Of a stretch of 64,000 nt of DNA, positions 37,701-50,079 are shown one piece after another. The notes below the pieces were generated by a model. That model ran no database searches. It saw only the letters and a list, made by a program, of their open reading frames with translations, and was not told where the DNA came from. Position 1 is the stretch's first letter. Every line of letters starts with the position of its first letter. The DNA comes from Schistosoma mansoni (taxonomy: Eukaryota; Platyhelminthes; Trematoda; Strigeidida; Schistosomatidae), in contig NC_031495.1 in NCBI RefSeq assembly GCF_000237925.1, positions 17,876,435 through 17,940,434 on the forward strand, given 5' to 3'. The position numbers and the translations under genes are program-made.

Positions 37701-39062
37701 GTATAGGACTCATCGGCCGTATATCGCTAACTCCACAGAGGAATGAACTTTTTGTCGACCCATAGATCCTAAGTTTCTAAACTACCTTATACATTTTATT
37801 ATTTTTCTACTAATCTCGAATTGTATCTTCCATACCTGATCTTCTCTACCACCCTTAATACTGTTACCACATGTTTTACTCCGGTATGTTATGATAATTC
37901 CATCTCGCTGTGTTAATAGAGTGTGGCAAATTAAACAAATACACACATGTGACAGGTTCTACGTTGTGTATGGTTGAGTGACTGAAATAGGAACAAACGA
38001 ATATTCAGTGTTTCTAGGATTTCAATGATTTAAATTTATAAGGGGATTTTGCGTCAGCTAAATAAACCGCTTGCTTTTCATGTTTAGGATTTCATTTTTA
38101 CGGTCAGTAATTTCCAGTTTCATCCTAATTGTTATAATTATGAAAATAAGGGGTAGTATAATATTAATTTTTTTCACATGTTCGCTAGTGTGATAAGTAG
38201 AAAAAGTTTGTACTATTTTCCCTTAACTCAGTCTACAATTGTAAGTGTATACTTTAAAAACTATTGTTGTCTATTCTGAAGTCATTCTGCAAATGAAAAG
38301 CAGATTCAAAGCTGTGATAAGAAGAGTAAAATGTTGTGTATTTTCAAATTAACAAAGAATATCAACTTACATAACCATATGAAAAAACAATCTACTTACA
38401 TAATTTCTCGTTTGCCTTATCTTGTATATACTATCTGGTAAACATTCATTACTATCTCTATTCCATTTACTTGAATTATCACAAGGACATTCATATTCAT
38501 GTGTAAATATACCATAATTTTTACATACATTAAATGGACAGTCATTCTGTATAACACATGGGAATGGACAGACAATATGATTATTTATAATCGGTTCTAA
38601 ATTCTTTTGATATCGACTATAACATGCAGTTAAACATAGTGCATTTAAAAAGTTCATATATGTTACATTATTTATGGTTCTTATTGTTCCATTTCTTTGA
38701 ATTCGTTCAAACTTTTCAATAATAACTCGATCATTGTTATTTCCTATTGGGATTAAATATTCAATAAATTTTTGTCTTATATAATTCCAACAACTATTAA
38801 ACATTTGAATTGTTGTATTAAGACATTCATTAGAATGTATACTCATTAATTTATGGAGTTTATTGACATTTGTTAAATTTTCAATACTGAACCATTTTAA
38901 TTTACCAAATAATGGTAATGTACTATTCAAAATAATGTGTGTAAACCCTGTTTCTAACATTGAATCTGTACAAAACAGATTAGATTTTTGTAAATTTTCA
39001 ACACCATAATTTATACAAATGAGATAGCAAATGAATAAATTTAATATACATATGTAATTCAT
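25789..39062 (-). CDS. Type I membrane protein with EGF-like modules and one TSP1 repeat (unnamed)
   Basis: Five exons: 39062-38400, 37527-37411, 33862-33533, 28477-28255, 26096-25789. All phases agree (0, 0, 0, 1), giving 546 residues. The N-terminus [17 protein letters not shown] is a signal peptide. Residues to about 221 are a region with many N-glycosylation sites and late cysteines. An EGF module spans 239-275, split by an intron (C-x5-C-x7-C, then CVC, then HGNYC). A longer Cys-rich module covers about 280-351. A second EGF module spans 352-384, again split by an intron ([21 protein letters not shown]). A thrombospondin type 1 repeat starts at W391 ([10 protein letters not shown]). A transmembrane segment lies near 468-487 ([17 protein letters not shown]), then a basic stop-transfer stretch and a tail of about 58 residues. 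A surface receptor or adhesion protein is inferred. I recognise no named orthologue. The introns hold a LINE, an RTE element, a TIR element and SINEs. Confidence 0.9.
26195..26320 (-). repeat. SM-alpha-like SINE fragment with hammerhead ribozyme fold
   Basis: Minus strand, reading from about 26320: gcattg, ccgagga, then gtcc and ggac closing stem II, gaaac, then gtc before cagtgc. cagtgc pairs with gcattg (one G-U) as stem I, and gtc is the cleavage triplet. Only one core base departs from CUGANGA (ccga for cuga). Downstream tttcaatggtggtcta and gattgatttatgat match the SINE body I know from schistosomes. The 5' tRNA-like part is not clear. It lies in the last intron of the EGF/TSP1 gene, sense to it. 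Confidence 0.75.
27838..28030 (+). repeat. SM-alpha-like SINE with degraded hammerhead
   Basis: A tRNA-like head (gtcggtttagaggttaagc, gagaccgaaggtccctgg) is followed by ggtcattagtgggcactgac, gaggagtt, atactagg, aaaacgg and cccagtgtttc. This is the order of head, stem I, core, stem II and stem I partner. Core bases and the cleavage triplet have changed, so self-cleavage is unlikely. The most complete SINE copy in the window. Confidence 0.7.
28937..29668. mobile_element. Non-autonomous TIR element, copy 1 (732 bp)
   Basis: Begins ggcgagactaaa-ctatactg and ends with its exact inverted partner, a 20-bp perfect terminal repeat. A subterminal agccaatcagaag also occurs near both ends in inverted form. 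The inside carries the dispersed core repeat from about 29277. No transposase frame is present. The whole block is closely similar to 59532-60284. No flanking duplication is visible. It lies inside the 5-kb third intron of the EGF/TSP1 gene. Confidence 0.85.
29980..33156 (+). mobile_element. RTE-clade LINE (SR2-like), nearly full length, inactive
   Basis: A GC-rich 5' region (about 29985-30200) precedes an endonuclease-reverse transcriptase: [19 protein letters not shown] and [19 protein letters not shown] (endonuclease), [19 protein letters not shown], then RT motifs [44 protein letters not shown] and [10 protein letters not shown], and a C-terminal [16 protein letters not shown]. The 3' end is a short GTAA-type repeat (gcgtaagtaagta), usual for RTE elements. 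The frame is broken by several stops and shifts (for example near 30437, 30848, 31468, 31987, 32491), so this copy cannot act. Antisense to the EGF/TSP1 gene, in its third intron. Confidence 0.92.
34300..36915 (+). mobile_element. Degenerate LINE of the same family as 421-1790
   Basis: Pieces in order: endonuclease ([31 protein letters not shown], about 34490-34670), the linker and RT start (about 35200-35640), [49 protein letters not shown], then the C-terminal end GPRDG-like block and 3' UTR. The tail gtgtggcgtatgtatatc ... atatttatgtgttca ends near 36915. Stops and frameshifts are numerous. It lies in the second intron of the EGF/TSP1 gene, antisense to it. The 5' end is approximate. Confidence 0.85.
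37650..37745 (-). repeat. SM-alpha-like hammerhead fragment, degraded
   Basis: On the minus strand: ccgatga, gtcctatactaggat (stem II with one G-U), acaaag, gtc before cagtgcttc. The cleavage triplet and one stem I strand remain; the other stem I strand has diverged. In the first intron of the EGF/TSP1 gene, sense to it. Confidence 0.6.
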
Positions 39063-39099
39063 TGCCAACACATGTATATCATTTCATTGAAGTAATATG

Positions 39100-42000
39100 T
39101 ATTCTTATACAGCTAGTAATGACGAGCGAATTTGAAATAATCAATAAGTATACTGGAGAATGATTTTTTGCATAATACAGTTGAATCTGTTATCGTTTGG
39201 TATAAAATTCTCAGTAACAGTATAATTGCTATTAAGATGAATTATGAACAACTATAATGCACACCAACTAAAGTACTGATACATTTATCAAGTTCAAATC
39301 AACTGGCCACAGTTATAAATAAAGAGTAGGAATATTGAGAGTATAATCATTGTAAACAATATAAAAATGCATTACAGAAGCTTAAAACCAATCGCAATTA
39401 GATGAAAACAAAGCAGTATAACCACTCAAAAAAAATTATTAGTATCCTAATATTCAACGATTTATACGCCAAGTACAGGCTTACGTACTTGAATTTCAAT
39501 TACAAAATATGTAAGAGTTTAGAGATAGTATTTAGACCAAAGTTGGTGGAATAGAGTTCGGACATGTTATCTACTAATTGGAGGTTAATTAATTCATGTA
39601 TTGAGTCGATGCTTCATGTGATATAAACAAGTGCCAAACCTAGTGACTGGGATAGATTCCCAGAGTTGTTGTTTAGTAAAATAACAATTAATCATTTCTC
39701 ATTATTGGAAACCACAGATAACTGTGTAAAAAGAATTTGCGAATAACAACTACTATAGAGGCACTGTATATCTGTCTCCACATCTACATCCACTTATTGC
39801 ATTTAACAGTGTGACTGCCCTGTGGACTTATTCATTTGGAGAACACAGCCAGATAACTATGTTGTAGAATTCCTAAAACATACTAGGGCAGTTGGTAGCT
39901 TGGATGGTAAATACCTATCGGTAACTCAACTTACGGATTACAAAGTCGTTTGTCGTCTACCATTCGATCCATATAGCCGGTTATGTATCTAACTACATGT
40001 CAGCGTTCATCACACTAAAAATTTAAACTGTTCTCACGACCTTAGCCGATGAAATAATTGCAGGATTCGCCTAAAATTTTATATACTCAAAAAAAGCAGA
40101 AACATTTACCAGAGACTTATCCTATTTATTTCAAACTGGGATTTTCGTTTTTTATTATGTAATTTCTGAACTTCAGAGTACCCTATTTACATTTATGTGC
40201 TGTAAACAACCTTTAAACTTAGTTATCGTACTTATTGAATCGTATTCGTAGTCATTACTTACTTAAAATCTATAAAAACTGTTAAATAATTCATTACTAA
40301 ATAATTGGTACTTATTTTATCATTCGTTGTAAAACCTAAACAACGTTAGTGCAGATACCTAATGATGAATAAATAGAAAAGAATTAAATTTCTTGCTAAA
40401 TTAGTGCTTTTCCCTAATTTCTAAATACAGAAATATTCAGTTCAATTCATTAATTGGCTTACTCATGAAAATTAATTGAACCTGATAATAGTAATTATCA
40501 CGAACCGACAGTAACTAAAAAAAGTCGTTGAAAGCGCGTGAAGTTACAGATTAGGACCCAAAAGCTAGCCTAATGGTTCCCGGTCTTCAATGATTTTCCA
40601 GAACACATCAGTTCTTGTTGAAAAATATCTTAAAGTTACTTAATTATTCAGTACAGAGTATATAAGTCAAACACTTTGCTTGCAATTTGCGACAGTTAAT
40701 GCAATCGTAACAATTGAAACTAAATGAAGTTGACTTTCGAGAATGAAAGCTTGTTCTCCTTGTTATTTCTTGATCAATACAACTACTAGTCTACAGAAAT
40801 ATATTTCTAAAGTAAAAAACAAACAAGAAAGTTAATTGTGAAACTCAATTATCCATACAAACATTTTCAAACCGTTGTAATCGACTAAGATAGGTAAGTG
40901 ATAAATTCAGTGCTGCTAGAAGTGATCACTACCACATAATAATAACACAATAAACCCCTCTTTCTATGAACTAAACAATATAAGATCAAACAGAAATTTA
41001 AGATAAAAAAAACAATTTTTTTATTCAGTCACAGATGATTTACAAAATTAACAAAAGAATTAGCAAAGAACAAATAGTGATAAAAAATACTAATCACAGT
41101 TATTGTTCTACGTAAGAAATCGCTGACAATTTTAAGTATCTTCAAAAATGAGAGAGGAAACAAGGAATGAAAAGTTATCAGTGAAACGGTCACCTTGACA
41201 ATGTCAAGTAAACCACAAGTTCCTTTTGTACACACAAATTCATGCTGAAACAACTGACAGTAGCTCCTTCTGAAAAAGTAGAAGTCCGAAATAGTCCTGT
41301 ATATTTATCACACGGAAGGTAGTATCATGATTTACTGGATGACCAGTGTCCAATTTGTCTTCCTATGATATCACCACGTAGTTTGGAGCAATGCATGACC
41401 AAATTATTCGGCTTATATCCCGATGTTCTTTAAGATAATAGCCTCTCTGATATTCCAAAATATGTGCTATTGCAAGTACAGAATGATTGGATATCAACGG
41501 TCTCTTTTAGTGGGAAATTAGTGATTAAAGACTCCACATTAAAAGAAGTTATAAGTATTTTTATCTATATTTTAGTAGTGAACTAAATGACTTCATACAC
41601 ATATAGCTACAATGAAAACATTTTATCTATTGATACAAACCACTGCGTACATGAGAGAATTAGAGCACACGACATGAAATGAACTCGATTTATCCTATAA
41701 CGGTAATTGTTATTGATGCATAAAAATTATTATGGATTATCGTTCTTATCCAGATAGATTAATTATGATATAAGTGGATTACACAATTCGAAAATGGAAT
41801 GATGAAACGTGTCCATATAGTGAGGAAAGTTGAGGATCTGCGTTATAAAAGAAACAATAATAAATGGTTGACGTAAGGTGGGAAACGAAGTTAACAACAA
41901 GTGATTAAATAACAGTAACAAAATATTAATATTTCAAATAACTATGTTGATTTTATTGGTCAAACTAATCTATTCTTATCTATTAGAAAACAATCACTTC

Positions 42001-43160
42001 CCTGATATATCTACATTAATTCGATTTAATTCCGTTGACCTCTTTTTTAGCATTGTAATACATTCTACTCAATAATTGTTTCCCACGCATAAACTGAACA
42101 TCCTAAGATCCAATTTATTCCTCAAATATCTTTTAACCTGAATTGTTTAAGTTGATTCAAGGAGATGAAGTCTATAGATATTTTGATATCCCACTTACTA
42201 CTAGCACATCTATCATTTTAAAGGAATCCTGAACCATATTATTGAACAGCAGACACTTTAATGGAAAGTACCACTGATCTCGGTGAATTTTTAAGACAAC
42301 AGACTCGAACAATGTGTTATCCTTTAATAGAACTATAAAAATGTCGAAACAAACAACCCCATCATAACTAACTTAATAGGAAAATGACACTTGATTTTAC
42401 CTAGTAAACCAAGGTTTCTTTTAGCTTTAAAGTAGATACTCAGCTATTTAAAACCTGCTGCGAATGATTCCTGGTATACGTAACACTATTCTATCCATTA
42501 CCTTTACAGAGGGACACATTGATTTGTTGAAGTCACAGTATTTCGGGTTTTCTTACAATATGAAACTTTCTGTAGCCATCGTTAAACGTCGCAAAGTTAG
42601 CACAACTTTTGAGGAAGGCAACAGAACTTAGGCTTGCAACAAAAGTTACTGGTAGTTGAAACCAACAAACAAAATAAGACATGAGATAAATGTGTATGGA
42701 TTTGAATTACATCACTAAAGACGGTCAAAAAACGTAGTCCACCTTATCACATTTTAGTACAATAGTGTATTTCACTCTCGACATCAGTGCTGAGCAAAAT
42801 AAAATAGTATATAACTTCGCAAAATCTTGAAACAATTAGAAAATCAGAAAATAAAGTTTGCAAACAATGGGTAAGTGACCACTAAGCAGTTCAATCTAAA
42901 TGGTGATCCTTCTTTAAAATACTAACATGAGTATCAGAAAATTATTGTGTAATCATTTAAAGACATCAAATAAAGTCGATGTGCTTATGATAGATATTCG
43001 GAAAACAGTAGCCAACATACATACAAGCATATATTCAAAATAGGTCTTACATATATCAAAAATCATATATTTACCTCTAATCTTATACACAACAAAGCGT
43101 TTTCCTACATGTTGGGACAAATATTAAAATATTTCTACATACTTAATAAAAAGATACAGT
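39100..43160. other. Intergenic stretch; last FIBP exon expected here
   Basis: AT-rich DNA between the start of the EGF/TSP1 gene and the last FIBP exon that could be read. FIBP should have one more exon of about 25-30 codons here, beginning with one base to complete an AG-split codon. A short acceptor-bounded block near 43099 gives only KTLCCV before a stop and is not convincing. No repeats were recognised. Confidence 0.4.
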
Positions 43161-43166
43161 ATTTAC

Positions 43167-46100
43167 CTTCCAGGAGGTAGAGCCTTAACGGTATTATGAT
43201 AAGCATCGAAAAACATTTTAACTTCTTTCGATGGCCAATTCAATGCTCGCATTGGTTCAATTAACTAAAACAAAATTGAAAGTATAAACCACTACGTAAG
43301 ACAGGAAATAGCTATTTCTATAATAATAATAATAATAATAATAATAATGGTAACAATCGGTTATTCGATTCAGAAAAGTTTTACTTATAACTAAGGAGAA
43401 TAGTACAAGGAAGACAGGACTATGAAACCACGTGAAACTGTTAGAATTTGAATGAAATTAACCTCACAACTAGAAGCAGAAACGTCTGCAAGGCGACAGA
43501 GTGACATATTTATATTTGCAGATTTCCCAAAAGGCGATAATACGAGCGAAACTTTGAAGTGATCCAACTGCTCACCAAACACTATGGGGTTGTGGGACAC
43601 AACACATTTCGTACGAGAATTACTATTACCACCAAACCTTTTTAGTACATTATTTATTATTTGTGAAAAAGTAATGTATATATGATGCAACTACTACAGA
43701 ACATCAATAATTCAATGATTTGAAATTTTAAAAAATACCTTTTCAATAATGTCTAAGAAAAAATTTCGCATTTCCCGAGCGTGGCTTAGACCACATGCTA
43801 AATTTATCACTGCTTTGGATATAGGCTAAAAAATAAAGGATAAAAAAAAGATTTCCAATGCTTTGTTAAAATTGAAATATGATTTTTATGCAGAATGATT
43901 GTTACATTATATTAAAAGAGGGAATTATCGCTCATTTCTTAAGAGATCCATTAATAAAACCACTGTTAATTTAAATATCTGAACAAATTAATAAAATCGC
44001 ACAAAGTAGAAATTTTTGTAAGTGATATTTACTGATACTAAATGGAACAGCGGATTTTAACAGACAATGGTATGGGACTACTTTCAAACTACACCGACAA
44101 GAAAACATGAGGTGAGTAATAAAAGTGCAGAACTTTATTCGCAATAACAAAATCGTTGGATGAAAATACAAACAGAAACGGAAGAACAGAATAAACGATA
44201 ATAACTAAAATGTTTACACTTAGTAATCCTATAATAATAGCCAGCATCATAAACTGCTAAAAACTTTGGATTTTATAGATTGTCATTGACGGAATTTCCT
44301 AGGAGTTTTAAGGATTTCCAAACATTTACTTATGTTTTTTGCTATATCTGAAGATTAAAAGATTAATTTATGGAATATTGGGTTAACTATTATACACAAC
44401 CATTCTATCTGCCAATAGTTAACAGTGAAAAACTTTTAAGAAGGTGAAGAGAGTTAATTTATAGACAAACATGTAGCTAACATTTTTTAAACATTCATTA
44501 CGAGTCTGTGTTGCAAAATGTTACCGTTACGAGACAACTATATTGCAAAAATCAAAGAAAATTATCTAGTTAGATATACTCATTAACACCAACAGAAAAT
44601 TGTTTATAATTGGCAGCTTGCATTATAAAAAATACTCTGACACGGCCTTACTTTGAAGTTGGATTCTAAATTTGCTAAAACGATTTTCGCTTGAATTTCA
44701 GAGAGATTGCGAATAACAAGTCTGCAAAAATAATAAAAACATGGATTATATAGACATACGGATGAAAATAAATGGTTTATGAGTTATTTTAATTTAAATT
44801 GATCATAGGATCAACTTTATACAGAAGGAAATATTCTGAAAAACTGTTACCAGTCAGTTTTAGTCAATGTTACGAATGTCCTAATGTGTAACTTATCAAT
44901 CATCATGGCATCTCCTGGATGATGAATTCCTTGGACCGCTTAATGATCAAAATTATATGGATATCTGAATGGCCAATTTCAAGGGATTGCTATGCCACTG
45001 AAGTACATCTTATCATCTGTGAAAATACGAATATTTAGTAGTGGCTATAACCAAAATGTTGAGAAAAATCAGTGGATTTCAGTAGCATTTATTGAATTGA
45101 TAAATAATTGGAAACGGGACACGACGAGGAGCGAAAGCTACTTAAACGTAGACTGACAAAAGTCTACACAATGATCGTGAGAAGTGGTGGCCAGCAAAAG
45201 CAAAACCGATGGAAAAGGCTTCGGCGATAAACAACAATAGACAACTTTTCAAGCTCATAAGAAAACAGGTATTAAATGTTTAGGAGTTAGTGGGACGCTT
45301 TCTGAAAAAGATTACAATGACAAAACGGTTCGAATGGTTGGTTGAATTTAGCGAAAACGAAGTTTGTTATACGACAGATACGTTGAATATTTTGCTCGGA
45401 TGTAGCGTCATTAAGAACTAAACATAAGCTTATAATGTCCGTTACTTTTCATTAAACGTCTAACAACACCAAATTCTCAAGATATGTCTAAAAAACTTGA
45501 TAAATAGTATCTTTTAATTTGAACCTGGTAACGATTATTCAAAATACTTTCAAGAAAGTCAAGGATATTCAAATGACATGAAAACAAATCAAATATCCGG
45601 TATATCTTATTCTTAAACATTCGAATCACGAAAAATAAGCTTACAGTTTATGCTTATCTAAATATTCTTTTTTCTCAATCAGTGGTTTACATTCTTTAAG
45701 ATCGTGAAAAAATTGAAGGTCCAAATCAATACTGACAACCGGTTCACCTTTTGGATCTTTAATTTCAATAAAATCGAAGTTAAAAAGAATAAGAAATTAC
45801 ACACAAGACAAATTTTCTTTAATCATCCAAAAACAACATAAACGTCATCATAGTAATGAGATCAACAGAACTATAAATGCAAATTATTTCTGCTTAAGAT
45901 AGTCTAAGATTAAAAACTATATATACCAAACTTTCGAAATAACACTCATGAATGACTTAGATAATGAAAATTTGCTGTTCTAAGCAAGTCCTAACGGTGT
46001 TTGGAACAATTATGGTAAACGAGGACCGTCTGATAACAAGAAAGTGGAGCAGTGGCCCAATGATTTAGGCATTTAACTTTCAAGCAGCAGGTCGTGACAC

Positions 46101-49100
46101 CTTGTCTCGTCTATTGTGGTTTGGGCAACCGGGTAGCATAACTAGCCCTCATATTTAGAATCTAGCTCATAGCCACGTATACGAATCTGTACCTGATTGA
46201 TTAGTTAATTAGTGCTGTACCTTACATCCTATCCACAATAAATCATGAACTCTTTGTTTATTACACACTGAAAAAATGAACTGAATTACAACTTATCAAG
46301 AAAATAAAACAAATTTATACTTACCTTTACCACTAGTTGACCAATGAGTCATTAGCTGACCTGCACAATATGCCAAGTTCTCAAAAGTAAGATATGAAAG
46401 ACACTTCTTAGACGTTTCAAATCTAAGGAAATAAATGTACAGAGAGACGATTATCCATTAGACAAAGTCAGTCTAGACAGTGAAATACGTCCTACACAAG
46501 CATGTCGAATCAAAAGAAAGAGTGAAGACCAAGACAAAATGCTTAGATTAAGCTGGAAAAACATATGGATAAGCAAAGTGCTAAAGGTTTAGTTAAGAGT
46601 AAAGAATGACTTTTTCCGAGCCATTATAATCGCTTTAAGCAATATTATTCAAGGTGATCAAACATAAATTTTTAGAACCTTCAAGATATAAATCATATAG
46701 TATAAATTCCTAGACACAATTCTGACTAACTCAAATGCCTTTGTGCTGTCTCCTTGCTCAGTAACATACTAGAAAAGAAATACGTGAAAAAGAAGACAGC
46801 ATCAGACTATAATCTCCAGCAAATGTGTAAAAAAGAATGAAACAATACAAATTAACGACTCTTCCTTAAAAACATTACAGGTTTTTTTCTTCTGCAGTGC
46901 TTATCGGAACTCAGACTAACATATATGATGCTTCACATATTTGAGCAGTAACAGATACACAAGTTTGGCACACACAACCTACTAATAACCCTTAATAGAA
47001 CAAGGAATGCATATATTACCCGTTATACAGCTTTGCGACAGTTTGGTGCTGTCATAATATATTGTACTTGCAATTGAAACACTGTTGCATTAGATGTTAT
47101 ATCAAAACCAATTAGGTTATCAAACGTTTTTGTGTAAATATACCTGTTACTTGTAATAAATATAACAGCGGCATAACACTCAGCAAGCCATTCTGGTAGA
47201 AGAAAACAATTCTTTATATTATCTGTTAGTGGACCAGGCAAATCTTCAGTCCGGCGGGCAACACACGACAGGTTATCGAACTGCCTTTTACAACTCCTTA
47301 GTTGAAGTTCGCATCTTTCTGCAATATCAGATAATTCCCGTCTGGATTTATTTGATAATCTTTTGCCAACAAATTCACGTAAAAAACTCTCATCAAGGGA
47401 ATAGTATCTGTATATCAAGACAAATTGAAGTAAATGAGGGATATGAAGTAGGTGATTAATAAAAAGTTTTAGAATAATACATTTGATGAATGGTAACTAA
47501 ATTACCACAATACTTCATATGGTGTGAAACAGTAACAAAAGACTGAACTAAATGGGCATGATAGTTGTCAAGATGGATGATATTACGAAGGTCCTTAGCC
47601 AAAACTAACTGCTAATTACAAATAAAAACACAAGGTGATTTAAAACAATTATATAATGATGGATATTCAGTCAAGCTTGAAAATGAAGGTCACAAAACAG
47701 TTAGTCAGTTTGTAAGATTGACCACAGAATCGACGTTTTGACAAGGGCTAAACAATCTTATAGGAATATATTCAGCTTATACAAGGAAAAGATTATGTGG
47801 AATTAAATTAAAAATGACTCATATCAACTATTTCTATCCTTATGAAAAGCACCTGAGTCGTACTTTAAATTGTAGCTTTGAACTTCAAGTCACTAAATCA
47901 CAAGTCCAAAACTTGCTGTACTTCAGTTCAAGTAAAAAAAACACAACTAATATAAGCTTTTATACAACAAATGTAACTCAAAATAGTGCAGAGACCTGTA
48001 CTTGATTAGTGAGTTAAATTATTGTAGTCATTCTTACAGTTGGTTTTGGTACGAAGATACTAAGTAAAACTATAACATTGAAATGTTAAAATATAGGTTT
48101 ATTTGACTCGATTCATAACATGTAGCATCTAGTGAACTGAACTCAGATTTCAAACTATGATTACCTCGCACACTTGAATGAAATTATTGGTCTGGGGGTC
48201 GGACAAATAGGGCATTTTTATCATAGGTAATAAATTTTGCTAAGTCCTCAACCAGCCGAGACATTTATGCGAATTTAAAGTTTGACAAGAGGCAAAACAG
48301 TTGAGAGCGAATTTGAAGGTATTGAGCGCAACATCCACTTGGTGAGACAAATTCGACGTTAATATGAAATATCACTGTTTTAAATGTATAAAATACTATA
48401 AAAGAAATTCGCCTTTCCATCTTACTAAGCAGTGTAATCCCCAGATATTAGTTTCGTCTCAAAAAAGATATTTGTTCATACCGAAATTACGAGACGTACT
48501 GCATAGATTTTGTGGAAAACATTTGTGCACGAGATCCCATTTGTTTTTGAGTACGGAGAATAGGTAGGTATACCTGACTTATGTAGGAGTATTTACCTAA
48601 TATTTTTGCGGTAAGCCGCCGAATTATTGAAAGGCAAAATACAACGGCTAAATGCATTGCGAAAGGCAAAGGATGATTAGTATTGACTTTGCAGTTAATT
48701 CACCCCTACTTGCATCATTACTGTAAGTGCCGATAAATCAGCATATTGGTCGCATTTAATAAAATCCGATACAGTGAGCTGACGACCTACGAGATCTCAG
48801 TATGAACATTCAATGTTTACTTGGCGCATTGTCTGGTCACTAGGTTTATTTGTGGATACATTTATTACAAATCACCTTTGATAAAGCCAGCACGCAAAAA
48901 AATGTTAAATTTTTACAGTGAATAAATCAGCTAATATGTGATCTTCTGTATGGCAACTACTTTTATAAATATGAAACTTTTTTTCTTCAATGCAACAAGA
49001 TAAAGCCAAAACAGATGAATGAGATAAACACGTACAAGTGAATCAACTGCTTGCGAGTTTCTGGTGTAAGCTGGTGGTATGCACAATCTTGCATGAAAGA

Positions 49101-49301
49101 ATTTGGATGTCGTAAACCTGATTCCAAAAGTGTGAACTGAGCAAAGTGGTCTCTGACATGTGCGGCCAACATATCGTTTGTCATACCATACTCCTCTACT
49201 GAAGGCGATTGAGCCATGATTGTGCAAGCCTGAGAGACTAGGAAATTGGCGGAACAGTAAACAGGTTTATGTATAGTTGGAGCGACAAATAAATTGGTCA
49301 T
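43167..49301 (-). CDS. FIBP: FIBP-like protein (acidic FGF intracellular-binding protein), last exon missing
   Basis: Exons: 49301-49036, 47407-47144, 46422-46325, 45756-45645, 44721-44652, 43825-43739, 43264-43167; phases 2, 2, 1, 2, 0, 0, 2 all agree. That gives 331 codons; human FIBP has about 357-364. Matches include YYSLDESFLREFVGKRLSNK and LKSCKRQFDN-like LRSCKRQFDN, LTDNIKNCFLLPEWLAECYA, NRFETSKKCLSYLTF, DLDLQFFHDLKECKPLI, INLACGLSHAREMRNFFLDI and EPMRALNWPSKEVKMFF. FIBP is a conserved intracellular protein that binds acidic FGF in mammals; its role in flukes is unknown. The start is the ATG at 49301, whose product MTNLFVAPT aligns with the FIBP N-terminus. The exon with the final residues was not found. 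Confidence 0.93.
43319..43348. repeat. (TAA)n microsatellite
   Basis: About nine uninterrupted TAA units in the FIBP intron between exons 43825-43739 and 43264-43167. Confidence 0.9.
46030..46190 (+). repeat. tRNA-like SINE remnant
   Basis: gtggcccaatgatttaggca resembles a box A region and is followed by gcagcaggtcgtgacacc, a box B-like stretch. It is flanked by a non-coding 3' body (gggcaaccgggtagcataac). Located in the FIBP intron between exons 46422-46325 and 45756-45645. A different head from the 9165/23930 family. Confidence 0.4.
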
Positions 49302-49306
49302 TTCAT
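49298..49306 (-). promoter_or_regulatory. Minimal upstream ORF overlapping the FIBP start codon
   Basis: The minus strand reads ATG AAA TGA from 49306, with the stop overlapping the main ATG at 49301. A splice acceptor-like ttacccag lies about 12 bases further upstream, so the uORF would be in the mature 5' end whether cis- or trans-spliced. Confidence 0.4.
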
Positions 49307-50079
49307 ATTGAAACTATACTGGGTAATTAAAATAGCATGTAGTAGATAAAACAACTATCTAAAGAAATGATCATAGTTAGCCAAAATCATTACCACCGAT
49401 ACCAGATAGCAATAACTTCATGAAATAATAGCTGTAATTACTTAAACATCCCAGTAATACCATCAGTGTAAATGTCCAGGTTGAATGTTTTACTAGTCAG
49501 AAAAAAACTGATTGGTGTCAACAAGAGAATTCAACAGTGAAAAGCCAATTCAACAATACACCTTAAGTTATTTGAAGGGTGACAAACCATCCAGCTCAGA
49601 GAACGAAACCCCATCAAAATCATTCATCTGGGCTACAAATCTTCTCCACCATCTCAAAAACAGTTAAAACTCAATTCATTCGAAGTCAGGTTTCACAATA
49701 TTAAGTGGGATGGAGCTAACAAGTTTCATTACCTAGAAATACATGGTCAAAATCACTGTCATGATACCCAAAAAAACATACTATAGGTTTCGCTTTATAA
49801 TACCACCATATTTTATCTTAAGAGTATAAACATCATATTTCTAAAAGCAAACTAGAAAGCCTGCAACTAGGAAATTGGTGTTTTACTGTTTCAAATATAA
49901 TAAAAGAATTTAAGACGGAACGATCCCAAGCAAACAAAAAAGGAAAACAAAGAATTTGGGGGTAATAAAGGTGACATTCCCAAATTTTTATGAATTCAAG
50001 GAATTGCGTGCAATATCGCCTTTGACGACTGTAATTGGGGAGATGGTCGAATATTTTGCTTAACTGTTTCTCTTGAGGC

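Noticed and set aside
43040-43110. Possible terminal exon of FIBP after acatgtag
   Set aside because: In the required phase it encodes only about six residues before a stop and does not match the FIBP C-terminus.
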